This document shows positions 1 through 8,283 of a stretch of DNA of 40,165 bases, piece after piece. The DNA comes from Candidatus Heimdallarchaeota archaeon (GTDB lineage: Archaea > Asgardarchaeota > Heimdallarchaeia > Heimdallarchaeales > Heimdallarchaeaceae), in NCBI GenBank assembly GCA_016839945.1, contig JAEOTE010000056.1, forward strand, positions 1 through 40,165, in the 5' to 3' direction. Numbering within the stretch: position 1 is the stretch's first letter; each line of letters starts with the position of its first letter. The notes under the pieces were generated by a model. The model saw only the letters and a program-made list of their open reading frames with translations. It was not told where the DNA came from and did no database searches. The position numbers and the translations under genes were made by a program.

Positions 1-200
1 GTCACCTAGGAAGAGCTTTTTGCACTAGAGTGGAAAAAACAGCGTTTGTTAACTGCAATACTCTTTCCTCACAAAAAACATCTTCAATAGAAAACAGTTT
101 TAATTTAATTGATATTTCTACAGAAAGAGCAATCGTTGTTTCAGAAATTAATGTACCTTCGGGTTTCAGAAGAATTTTGGGAATTTTTCCAGGAATATAA
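1..200 (+). CDS. Partial gene, 3' end only, unknown product
   Basis: The frame beginning at base 3 is open from the window edge for 65 codons and ends at TAA 198-200. The peptide contains ordinary soluble-protein sequence (for example VVSEINVPSGFRRILG near its end) and no membrane segment or motif that I recognise. The start lies outside the window. An open frame of this length in AT-rich DNA is suggestive but not proof of coding, and no function can be given. Confidence 0.45.
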   Translation, partial: HLGRAFCTRVEKTAFVNCNTLSSQKTSSIENSFNLIDISTERAIVVSEINVPSGFRRILGIFPGI

Positions 201-250
201 TAGTAGTTTCTTTATTAATTAATCAATTTTAGCATAAGCCTTTGTCGAAG

Positions 251-260
251 AATATTTAAG
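251..260 (+). promoter_or_regulatory. TATA-box-like promoter of the large surface-protein gene
   Basis: The AATATTTAAG element is centred about 23 bases before the ATG at 278. This spacing predicts a leaderless or nearly leaderless transcript. The rest of 201-277 is AT-rich and shows nothing else. Confidence 0.45.
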
Positions 261-277
261 ACTCTAATGTACGTGTT

Positions 278-3200
278 ATGATAATGAAGCTCCCACCAAT
301 TATTCGTAAATATAAAAATGTAAGTGTATATTTGTTATCCTACAGCGTTTTATTTCTAGTAATGTTATCGCCAGTTCCTCTAATTTATTCAATAGCAAGT
401 CCAAATATGTTTGATAATTCGTCTAATAATATTATTGACTCTAAAATAACATTAGATGGTGAAAAAGGTATAACAATTGAAACATTCATAAAACAAGATA
501 TCCGTCCAGATGAAATTGGTTTTCCCTATACTCCAGTCGATGATTTTAGTGATACTGGTAGTAGTTTTACAGCTGCAGATAATCTTGCAGTCGACCATCA
601 ATTTGAATTAAATCTAACAGAGAATGGTGGGGAAATAAATAACTCATATAGTCTAGATGCCATATCTGATTATTCTTCAACAAATTTACAATATAATATA
701 ACAGATATAACTTCAATCAAAGATTATTATCCAGTTGAAAGCACAGCAACTGCAGGGCAATTTGAAAATCTACAATGGTTCAATTATGTTGGTTGGGCTC
801 AGCAATTCGAAGTTGAATGGGATTATGCTAAATTTTATGGTGCAAAAATATTAGTTAATTATATCAACCTATTCAATCCTGGAACCTATGAATTGGAGTT
901 AATACTTGTGAGTGCAAACACTACGACTCCTTTTGCTCCAAATTCAACTGATATAATTTCCACAGAATTAAGTGGTCCTTATGACTCTGTAAATTTATTA
1001 CCAACCAGCACTATTAACAATATAAATTATTATGATTTTACAGATGTTGTTTTAGAAAAAGGAAGTTATTATATTATCGCTAATCTTAGTATTATAGATT
1101 TTAGTGATATTGGAACTAAAGATTATTTTGTGTGGGCTAAGAATGTATTAGCTCCTTATGAGGGAAAAACATTTTCAATGGATAATAACACTAGATCTTG
1201 GTCAGAGCAGTCTAATAGGGATTTAACTCTTATACCCGAGCTTCTACCATCTGATGTAAGTGGATTACCTATAACTTTTACAAATCCAGATGAAGTAGAT
1301 ATGCAAGATAATAGTGTTTCAATTACATCCACAACTCAATCAATATCAGGTGTTGGAACACATGCTTTAACAAGTAACACTTCAGTTAACATTGATTTTA
1401 ATAACAATTATGAATTCGCTAAAAATTATAATGCCGCTTCAATTATTTACGCAACCAATTCATCTTTTTGGGATTATGGAATTGAGTGGAATTTAACTTG
1501 GTCTACACCATATCTTGATTTAGGGGACTACATAAACCTTGATAGATATCAGGTAATATATGCTCCTTCTGATTGGCATGATACGGTTTTTGCAATTTAT
1601 TATAATGATACCAATACAATGACTAGTTCCCGGGTTGCAGATGGTTATAGACTAACACTTAATGCAAATAATAATTCTGCAGGATTGTGGATTTTACAAA
1701 CTACGAGTCCAAATTATGTTAATCAATTAGAATTATATGAGGGAGCTATAGAAACGGAGCGATTCTTCCTTGGTTTCTGGACTGCTAATAGTACTCATTC
1801 AGTAGGACATGTAGGTTCGAATGTTACTGCTGAAACACTTGTAAAAGGTGGGGGTGGTACTCCATATGATGAAACAACAGGAAGCTTAAATTATACTCTT
1901 TATGATATTAATGGTCAAATTATTCCAAATAAAGGCACTCTGGCAGGTAGTACAATATACACTGATTTGACATCATATACATTAGCAGGAATAACAAACA
2001 CCTCAGCAGGTTATTTTGATCCAACTATAACTTTAGATCCTTCAAACAGTGGAACAGATTTACCTGGTTTCTGGACTGCATCAGTTTTCTGGAAGAATGG
2101 AACTGAAGCAGGATTTTACTCATTAAGACTAGTAGTTCAAACCCAAACTGTTTTTGACACAGAATGGGAGGAAATGCCTGGAAATAATAATTGGATAACA
2201 AGTGATATTACAAGGAAAGGGCTAGATTCAATAGATATAAGGACATATTATTACAATGTTTCTGAACCTTATACTACAGGAACACGTCATATTATTCCTG
2301 ATGCAACTGTTTCATATGATTTTCACAATGGTAGCTGGTCAGACATTGGTAGTTTGAATGATTATGCTCCATTATACAACTTGTCTTATAATTTAGCCGC
2401 TAATGTAGCTGTTGGAGTCTATACTTTCGATCTTTTAGCTACAGGTGCTTTTCTTGAGAATTTAACAGCAAGTTTTGATGTTACAGTTTTTTATGAATTG
2501 TCTATTAATCCTCAATATAGTAGCTACCAAACAAATTATACAAATAATGCAATTTATCTTCTGGCATTATTTGATGAAACAGCTTCTGTCAACCTTTCAA
2601 CGTCTCCAAATGACATGATTGTTGAAGTAACAAATGTAACAGATAGCTTTGTTTTAACCTCTCCTGCTGATTATACGTTTACATATCAAGCAAGTACAGA
2701 ACAATGGGAGCTAGATATAAGTACAACCACAAATAGTCTGTTTATTGGTACTTACACTGTAAATGTGTCTGTTCAAATTAATGATTATAGAACAGATTAT
2801 TTACAAGAATATGCAAACGAAATACTCTCTTTACAAATAGAAGCTCCAAAAACAGCAGTTGTTAGTGAAGTTCCTGCAACAGAGATTTACACATATCATA
2901 GTGCAGTATTCTCTTTTGAATATGAAGATACAAATCATTCAGTATCTTTGACTGGAGCACAAGTTATAGCTACTTTCAGTGGAGCATCAGGAGTTACTTA
3001 TAATGTATACACAATTGGGAATGCATATTATGTGAATGTAACTAGTACTAATCCTCTTCTAGTTACTATTTCAGTATATGTTACAATTTTAAAGACTAAT
3101 TATGAAACCATATCAAATTACCATTTAGGTGATCTATCAGTTTTACAAATTGAAACAAGTTTAAGTGAAGTCGCAATTTACACTCCTTCAGAAATTTATT

Positions 3201-4189
3201 CGGGATATAACACTTCAGTAGTTGTACAATATACAGATACAACACATGGCGAAAATATAGCTGATGCAATATTAGTGAACCTGGTCATTAACGCTACTTA
3301 TGTAAACTATACTATGGCTTACCTAGGAAATGGAATGTATAATATAACATTCAAAATTACGGATTTTGCTCTTCCTAATGGCTCATATATTAATATTGTA
3401 ATTACTTTGAATAAAGAAGGTTACGATTCTGCTTTTACTTCATATGATATAATCCTGATTTTTATTGAAACTTCAGCAGAAACAACTTCATCTGATAGTG
3501 TTGTAATATACTTCGAACAAGGAACCTCATTCGACGTGATATACACAGATGTTTTAGGTGCTACAAATCTAACAGGATTAGATATTTTTATTGAAGGGAA
3601 TATTTCTATTACCTTTGGATCAGTAGTCAATGGAGATATTACTACAATAAACATAAACGCTATAGATACCTTAGGATTTTTCTATCTTAACATAACTTTA
3701 TCAAAACCTGGATATGGTCCTCAGCTTGTTGTAGTTTATATTACAGTTATAGAACGTACAACAGAACTGGATACAACTACGGGTGATTACGATTTTACTC
3801 TATATGGAGATGAAACTATTGAGGTTGGTTTTAACTTTACAGATGTAATAGGGAGCTCAATTATTTATTCTTCTAATATATCGATAGAATTTGCTTCACA
3901 GAACTCTACATTGGATATAAATGATTATTTCGCTTCAATTGCAAACACTACCTTTGGTTCTTATTATCTGATAGATTTTGATGCGATAGATTCAGCTGTT
4001 GTAGGAAGCGAATTTTACATAATTATTGTATTTTCAAAATATGGTTACGCGTCCCAGAATATTACAGTTCGACTAATCTTCAGACCTGCAATAACGTATG
4101 ATATTTCTGTAGATATTGTGGGAACAGTTCAACAACTAGAAACATTTCAAATTATTATTACGTTTGAGAACTTCTCTATTGATATGTGA
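278..4189 (+). CDS. Giant secreted surface protein, N-terminal part (ends at in-frame TGA)
   Basis: This encodes 1303 residues. A basic N-terminus and a hydrophobic segment (about residues 15-40) form a signal peptide or anchor. The remainder is rich in Asn, Thr, Ser and Tyr with many N-x-S/T sequons, as expected of a glycosylated extracellular archaeal protein. From about residue 860 to the end there are about four diverged Ig-like repeats of roughly 100 residues. They share signatures such as 'SEV..Y.P.EIY..Y...V...Y.DT.H', a 'GNGMY/GNAYY' turn and a 'K.GY' strand, and they end in IET-type linkers. This part has no C-terminal membrane anchor. The TGA at 4187-4189 is followed in the same frame, two sense codons later, by an ORF that carries the missing anchor and a cytoplasmic domain, so the two probably form one gene of 1666 residues. 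The ligand is unknown. The surface location is an inference from composition. Confidence 0.8.
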   Translation: MIMKLPPIIRKYKNVSVYLLSYSVLFLVMLSPVPLIYSIASPNMFDNSSNNIIDSKITLDGEKGITIETFIKQDIRPDEIGFPYTPVDDFSDTGSSFTAADNLAVDHQFELNLTENGGEINNSYSLDAISDYSSTNLQYNITDITSIKDYYPVESTATAGQFENLQWFNYVGWAQQFEVEWDYAKFYGAKILVNYINLFNPGTYELELILVSANTTTPFAPNSTDIISTELSGPYDSVNLLPTSTINNINYYDFTDVVLEKGSYYIIANLSIIDFSDIGTKDYFVWAKNVLAPYEGKTFSMDNNTRSWSEQSNRDLTLIPELLPSDVSGLPITFTNPDEVDMQDNSVSITSTTQSISGVGTHALTSNTSVNIDFNNNYEFAKNYNAASIIYATNSSFWDYGIEWNLTWSTPYLDLGDYINLDRYQVIYAPSDWHDTVFAIYYNDTNTMTSSRVADGYRLTLNANNNSAGLWILQTTSPNYVNQLELYEGAIETERFFLGFWTANSTHSVGHVGSNVTAETLVKGGGGTPYDETTGSLNYTLYDINGQIIPNKGTLAGSTIYTDLTSYTLAGITNTSAGYFDPTITLDPSNSGTDLPGFWTASVFWKNGTEAGFYSLRLVVQTQTVFDTEWEEMPGNNNWITSDITRKGLDSIDIRTYYYNVSEPYTTGTRHIIPDATVSYDFHNGSWSDIGSLNDYAPLYNLSYNLAANVAVGVYTFDLLATGAFLENLTASFDVTVFYELSINPQYSSYQTNYTNNAIYLLALFDETASVNLSTSPNDMIVEVTNVTDSFVLTSPADYTFTYQASTEQWELDISTTTNSLFIGTYTVNVSVQINDYRTDYLQEYANEILSLQIEAPKTAVVSEVPATEIYTYHSAVFSFEYEDTNHSVSLTGAQVIATFSGASGVTYNVYTIGNAYYVNVTSTNPLLVTISVYVTILKTNYETISNYHLGDLSVLQIETSLSEVAIYTPSEIYSGYNTSVVVQYTDTTHGENIADAILVNLVINATYVNYTMAYLGNGMYNITFKITDFALPNGSYINIVITLNKEGYDSAFTSYDIILIFIETSAETTSSDSVVIYFEQGTSFDVIYTDVLGATNLTGLDIFIEGNISITFGSVVNGDITTININAIDTLGFFYLNITLSKPGYGPQLVVVYITVIERTTELDTTTGDYDFTLYGDETIEVGFNFTDVIGSSIIYSSNISIEFASQNSTLDINDYFASIANTTFGSYYLIDFDAIDSAVVGSEFYIIIVFSKYGYASQNITVRLIFRPAITYDISVDIVGTVQQLETFQIIITFENFSIDM
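4187..4189 (+). other. In-frame TGA interrupting the surface-protein gene
   Basis: The frame that starts at 278 reads ...ATT GAT ATG TGA GCA GCT ATG TCT and stays open to 5278. The upstream half has the signal segment and the downstream half has the only transmembrane helix and the cytoplasmic domain, so each half is incomplete alone. TGG (Trp) to TGA is a one-base change. Other genes here stop at TGA (for example pheS), so TGA is a real stop codon in this genome. Confidence 0.75.
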
Positions 4190-4195
4190 GCAGCT

Positions 4196-5278
4196 ATGTC
4201 TGAATATGGAATAAATTTAGTTCCTACACTATTGGGTGATTATGTTAATATCACATACACATTTACATTTGCTAATGGCTCTGTTATCACGTATTGGACT
4301 TTAGCAGAAATTCGTGACACTGCAAATGGAATTATTGCAATTTCAGAAGAGATCACAGTACCTTGGAGAGTAACAACTGTCGAGTATTCAGTAAGATACG
4401 TGCCTACTTCTGAATCTGTGATTATATCAAAGTCAACAACATTGTCAGAAGTTACAGCACTTGCTCCTGCATTCATGAAACTCTTATCTTACTTATTTTC
4501 GGAATACAGAATTTACATGATTGCTGGATTAGCAGTCTTAGCAGTTATCTTCATATCACTTACTATCTACTTCGCAGCTATAAGACCAAAGAAGCAAGCT
4601 AGAAGAGCTAAGAAAAGGAGATACTTAGACAAGATATCAAAGATTCTGACCAGCGTTATATCGATGAGAAAAGTGATAGTTGTTCACAACGACAGTGGAT
4701 TACCTGTATTTGAATGGGATTTAGGTGGAGAAATAACAGTAGATTCTTCACTAGTTTCAGGTTTTCTACAAGCTGTTTCTGGAATGGGAGGAGAAATTAG
4801 TGGAGGAGAAGCTGGAGCAGTAAGAAAAATAGATTATGGACAATTCTGTGTTTCAAGTGCTGGAACAGACTGTATAACCACATATCTCTTTAGCACTGGA
4901 GATATCTCTGTAGATGTTGAAACTGGAATATCTAATTTTGTTGATTGGTTTGAGAAAAGATTTCACGCAATAATTAGTGGAACTTGGGATGGAATAACTG
5001 ATGAATTTACTCAAAATGCAAGACAAATAGTTGATACTCTCTCTGAAGAACTATTTATTTGGACTTTGCATCCACTAACTGTAAATGTATCTAAAGAGAA
5101 AGATGTTGCAAAACTGGATAGTTTCAGCCAAAGGATTTTCAAGTTTATAAAGGATTACAAAGAAGTAACAATAAGCGTGTCACTTGAGTACTTCAACAAA
5201 TCTCCTATGGAAGAAACTCTTTCTAAGATATTCGAATTAGTTGATAATACTTTCTTGTTAAGGAAAAGATTAAGGTGA
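4196..5278 (+). CDS. C-terminal part of the surface protein: membrane anchor plus longin/roadblock-like cytoplasmic domain
   Basis: This encodes 360 residues in the same frame as the preceding ORF. Residues 1 to about 95 continue the extracellular beta-rich sequence (NITYTFTFANGS, then YSVRYVP). A single transmembrane helix follows (about 104-129), then a strongly basic stop-transfer stretch (RPKKQARRAKKRR), then about 220 cytoplasmic residues. The cytoplasmic part begins with a strand-turn-strand (RKVIVVHNDSGLPVFEWDLG), then a helix with SGFLQAVSGMG, then further strands. This order resembles the longin/roadblock-type domains common in Asgard proteins. It has no signal peptide and no obvious promoter of its own, so it is more likely the end of the 278-4189 gene than an independent gene. 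The ATG at 4196 may be an internal Met. The architecture suggests a transmembrane protein linking an outside-facing stalk to an intracellular small-GTPase-type adaptor. That role is inference. Confidence 0.7.
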   Translation: MSEYGINLVPTLLGDYVNITYTFTFANGSVITYWTLAEIRDTANGIIAISEEITVPWRVTTVEYSVRYVPTSESVIISKSTTLSEVTALAPAFMKLLSYLFSEYRIYMIAGLAVLAVIFISLTIYFAAIRPKKQARRAKKRRYLDKISKILTSVISMRKVIVVHNDSGLPVFEWDLGGEITVDSSLVSGFLQAVSGMGGEISGGEAGAVRKIDYGQFCVSSAGTDCITTYLFSTGDISVDVETGISNFVDWFEKRFHAIISGTWDGITDEFTQNARQIVDTLSEELFIWTLHPLTVNVSKEKDVAKLDSFSQRIFKFIKDYKEVTISVSLEYFNKSPMEETLSKIFELVDNTFLLRKRLR

Positions 5279-5322
5279 TAATAAACAAAATATAAAAATC
5301 CCTCAATCTACCTTTTTTTACT

Positions 5323-6051
5323 ATGTATCAATCCTCTTGGAAGAGTTATGCTTTGCTTTTTGATATGGACGGAGTATTAATTAGTCTAAAATCAAGATGG
5401 ATTGATCCAATTGAAGAAGTAATTTCAAAGGTTAAACCAAATTATGATTTAGACACAATCACAAGAGAAAGTCCTTCATTAGCACTAGTAACTGGTGGAA
5501 GATCAAGCTTACTTATGCTTCAAGGAATTCTCCAGGTTTGTAAAGTTGCTGGATTAAACAATTTCCAAACTTTCAGAGTTATAATTAGATTATCATCAAT
5601 GCTTATCACAAGGAAGAAATTCAAGATTGTTCCCTTTGAAGGAGTTACTAATATCTTGAAAAACCTAGGAGGAATGGGTTTTAAATTGGCTTTAGTAACA
5701 TCAGCATCAAAATATACAGTAAGACATTTGAAAAAACAATTTCCTGATCTTTACAATAAATTTGATTGTGTTGTTACCAGAAATGATGTTAAACTAACAA
5801 AACCATTTCCTGATCAAATTCACAAAGCTTTGAAGAAATTACAGATAAACAAAGAAAAAGCTGTAATAATTGGTGATTTTGCTTCAGATATAAAAGCTGG
5901 AAAAAATGCAGGAATTAGAACAGTTGCTGTTTTGAGTGAATATCCTCAGATAAACAAAAAAATCCTAGAAAAAGCAAACCCTGATTTTATCGTGGACAAC
6001 ATATCAGAAATACCTGAAATGCTATCTGATATTTTTGTGGTTAATAAATAA
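5323..6051 (+). CDS. HAD-superfamily phosphatase
   Basis: This 242-residue protein carries the HAD core motifs in order: motif I LLFDMDGVLIS (nucleophile and acid/base Asp at about 14 and 16), motif II LVTSAS (about 124-129), the conserved Lys in KLTKPFPDQ, and motif III/IV VIIGDFASDIKAGKNAGI (about 185-202). A helical cap lies between motifs I and II, as in phosphoglycolate-phosphatase-like HAD enzymes. It should hydrolyse a small phosphorylated metabolite in the cytoplasm, but the substrate cannot be read from the sequence. The ATG is preceded by a TATA-like ATATAAAAAT near 5290 and a T-tract that could end the surface-protein transcript. It is a stand-alone gene. Confidence 0.85.
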   Translation: MYQSSWKSYALLFDMDGVLISLKSRWIDPIEEVISKVKPNYDLDTITRESPSLALVTGGRSSLLMLQGILQVCKVAGLNNFQTFRVIIRLSSMLITRKKFKIVPFEGVTNILKNLGGMGFKLALVTSASKYTVRHLKKQFPDLYNKFDCVVTRNDVKLTKPFPDQIHKALKKLQINKEKAVIIGDFASDIKAGKNAGIRTVAVLSEYPQINKKILEKANPDFIVDNISEIPEMLSDIFVVNK

Positions 6052-6118
6052 TGATTTCCGGAAAAAGATAAATAAGGAAAACTTCAAAAATAGAGTAGAA
6101 ACGATTGATTAGACTGAC

Positions 6119-6601
6119 ATGAAAAAACAATTTAAATTTCCCGAAAATTTGCTCTACCAATCTACCTATGTGTGGGTAGAAGATGATGGTAGAGGTATTT
6201 TTCGTATAGGCATTACAGACTATGCTCAATACATTCTTGATGACATTATATCTGTCAGTTTTCCTGAAAAGGGTATTTATGTTGAAAAAGATGATGAAAT
6301 AGTCACAATAGACTCTATAGAAGCGACATTTGTTATTCAAGCTCCTTTTAGTGGAACAATTGATGAAATCAATGAAGAACTACGTCAATCTCCTGAACTA
6401 CTTAATGAGAACCCTTTTTCAGAGGGTTGGATTTTAGAAGTAGAACTAGGTTCTGATGATGACATAGATTTACTCATGGACTCAAATGAAGTTCTGGATA
6501 AATATCATGAGGAAATGGAAGAAGATTCTGAAAATGATTTTGAAGAAGAAGGGTTTGAAGAAGAAGACTTCGAAAAATATGACTATGAAAAAGACTTCTA
6601 A
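6119..6601 (+). CDS. GcvH-like protein lacking the lipoyl lysine, with acidic tail
   Basis: Residues 5 to about 110 align by eye with glycine cleavage H protein: the 'VWVEDDGRGIFRIGITDYAQYILDDII' start, the 'KGIYVEKDDEI' turn, and the 'APFSGTIDEINEEL..SPELLNENPFSEGWIL' end, which matches the family's APxSGxVxEVNxxL...P.L.N.DPY.EGW. The lipoyl site is normally ESVKA. Here it is DSIEA, with Glu68 (codon 6320-6322) where the modified lysine should be, so lipoylation at the usual position is impossible. Residues from about 110 to 160 form an extremely acidic Asp/Glu tail not found in GcvH. No other glycine-cleavage gene is nearby. It is probably a repurposed H-protein-like binding domain, not an aminomethyl carrier. 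A TATA-like GATAAATAAGG lies near 6068. Confidence 0.75.
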   Translation: MKKQFKFPENLLYQSTYVWVEDDGRGIFRIGITDYAQYILDDIISVSFPEKGIYVEKDDEIVTIDSIEATFVIQAPFSGTIDEINEELRQSPELLNENPFSEGWILEVELGSDDDIDLLMDSNEVLDKYHEEMEEDSENDFEEEGFEEEDFEKYDYEKDF

Positions 6602-6636
6602 TCTGGTCTGGTTTCTTCTGCTCCTATAAGTTAGAA

Positions 6637-6756
6637 ACTTTTAAATAACTTATAACAAATTTAAAATCAATATTATTGGGGCGTAACGTGACTTGGAATT
6701 TCATTAACCTATTCTGAATCCCCCGGAAGCAATGTGTTAGTTGTAACTATTTTTTT
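6637..6756 (+). ncRNA. Possible small RNA or structured pheS leader
   Basis: A TATA-like element (ACTTTTAAATAACTT, 6637-6651) is followed about 25 bases later by a markedly GC-richer patch. GGGG (6678-6681) can pair with CCCC (6720-6724). An inner helix is possible between GGAAT and ATTCT, and a GTTA-GTTG-TAAC hairpin (6736-6747) lies just before a seven-T run (6750-6756). This is a self-contained promoter-structure-terminator layout of about 85 nt. It lacks the T-loop and acceptor pairing of a tRNA and convincing C and D boxes. It could instead be a 5' leader controlling pheS, whose ribosome site (GGAGAG, 6771-6776) lies just after it. The pairing was done by eye. Confidence 0.35.
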
Positions 6757-6783
6757 ATACTATAGAAAAAGGAGAGATATGTA

Positions 6784-8274
6784 ATGAGTAATTTAGAAAA
6801 GAAAATATCCTTACCTTCTGAAGCAATTGAAATCTATAAGGAAATTTGTTTAAGAAAGAAAATTTCAGTCAAAGAACTGGAAAAAATGATAAAGCTAGAT
6901 AGAGGAAAACTAGAGTATTTCCTTGGATATCTAATATCAAATGAACTAGTAGAACGTATCACAGTTGTCCAGAAAAAGCCGATTTTAACAGAAGCAGGAC
7001 AATATGCTGCATTGAATCAATTAATTGAGAGAAGAATCGTGGATTTACTAAAGGAGAAAAAGTCAACTGATTTTGATTCTCTTTCTGAGAAAATTAAAGG
7101 TGATAATAGAGAGATGAATGCAGGTGTAGGATTCCTAAAAAAGCAAGGAATTTTACAAATAAATCAAGGTGAAATATCATTAATTGATCCCAAGGTTTCA
7201 GTGAGTAATGATTTACAAAAGATTTTAGAGAATCTTTCTTCAGGAAAAGAAATCGAAATAAAAGATCATGAGAAAACTCTAGTTCAAAGGAATTTAATTT
7301 CATTAGAAGAAAGAAAAGAATCTTTTGTTGAAATGAAAATTGCTTATGGTGATATAAGCGAAAAAATTGTTGTATCATCAGAAATAAGTCGATTATCTCC
7401 TGAAATGATCAGAAATGGCTCATGGAAAAAAGCAAAACTAAGAGAATATAACCTAAATGTTTCTCCACCTGATTTCTATGCAGGTAGAAAACAACCTTAT
7501 GCAAGATTTTTAGATGATGTAAAACGGAAATTAGTTAGTTATGGATTTCTAGAGATGAGAGGTCCTATAGTCGAGCTTGAATATTGGAATTTTGATGCAC
7601 TGTTTCAAGCTCAAGATCATCCGGCAAGGGAATGGTCAGATGTGTATAGGGTTGCTAATCCTAGTAAAGGAAACTTACCAAAGGAAGATCATGTTAAACT
7701 TGTTCAAAAAGCTCATGAAAACGGTTATGATACAGGAAGCAAAGGTTGGAGATATAAGTGGGATCCAATGAAGAGTGCACGTTTGGTCCTTAGAGCTCAA
7801 GGAACTTCTGTAAGTGCAAGAACACTTGTGGATTTACCTATTCCTTCAAAATATTTTAGTATATCTCGCTGCTTCAGACCAGATCCTACAGATGCAACAC
7901 ATCTATCAGAATTTAATCAAGCAGAAGGAATAGTTTGTGATCCATCAATTACATTTCGAGATTTGTTAGGGATACTTGAAACATTTGCTGTTGAGATATC
8001 TGAAGCTCCAAATTATTTATTCAAACCTGATTACTATCCATTCACAGAACCTTCTGTTGAATTGAGTGTTAAAGATCCTAAAATTGGTCATATAGAATAT
8101 GGTGGAGCAGGTATATTCCGACCTGAAGTAACACGACCCTTTGGCATAAAAGATCCTGTAATTGCTTGGGGTTTAGGTGTAGACAGACTATTCATGGTTA
8201 AGTATGGAATAACTGACATTAGAGAACTTTATAGTTACAAATTGGATTGGCTGCGATCAGCTAGGATGTCGTGA
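6784..8274 (+). CDS. pheS: Phenylalanyl-tRNA synthetase alpha subunit
   Basis: This is the catalytic subunit that activates Phe and charges tRNA-Phe as an alpha2beta2 enzyme. The 496-residue length with an N-terminal winged-helix region (about 1-180) is typical of archaeal/eukaryal-type PheRS alpha. The class II core starts around residue 230. Motif 2 is SISRCFRPDPTDATHLSEFNQAEG (given here by its ends: SISRCFRPD and SEFNQAEG). Motif 3 is GAGIFRPEVTRPFG followed by WGLGVDRLFM. The start ATG has a good ribosome site (AAAAGGAGAG). The stop TGA is 9 bases before the pheT ATG, so the two subunits are co-transcribed. A possible regulatory leader precedes it (6637-6756). Confidence 0.97.
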   Translation: MSNLEKKISLPSEAIEIYKEICLRKKISVKELEKMIKLDRGKLEYFLGYLISNELVERITVVQKKPILTEAGQYAALNQLIERRIVDLLKEKKSTDFDSLSEKIKGDNREMNAGVGFLKKQGILQINQGEISLIDPKVSVSNDLQKILENLSSGKEIEIKDHEKTLVQRNLISLEERKESFVEMKIAYGDISEKIVVSSEISRLSPEMIRNGSWKKAKLREYNLNVSPPDFYAGRKQPYARFLDDVKRKLVSYGFLEMRGPIVELEYWNFDALFQAQDHPAREWSDVYRVANPSKGNLPKEDHVKLVQKAHENGYDTGSKGWRYKWDPMKSARLVLRAQGTSVSARTLVDLPIPSKYFSISRCFRPDPTDATHLSEFNQAEGIVCDPSITFRDLLGILETFAVEISEAPNYLFKPDYYPFTEPSVELSVKDPKIGHIEYGGAGIFRPEVTRPFGIKDPVIAWGLGVDRLFMVKYGITDIRELYSYKLDWLRSARMS

Positions 8275-8283
8275 GGTGGAAAA

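Noticed and set aside
4187-4189. Selenocysteine codon
   Set aside because: The position lies in a beta-rich extracellular stalk with no redox motif, and no GC-rich stem with archaeal SECIS character is visible after the end of the gene at 5278.
6119-6601. Functional glycine cleavage H protein
   Set aside because: The lysine that carries lipoate is replaced by glutamate, and no gcvT or gcvP gene lies in the window.
6660-6760. tRNA gene
   Set aside because: The GGGG and CCCC elements look tRNA-like, but there is no acceptor-stem pairing, no standard T-loop sequence and no anticodon arm of correct geometry.
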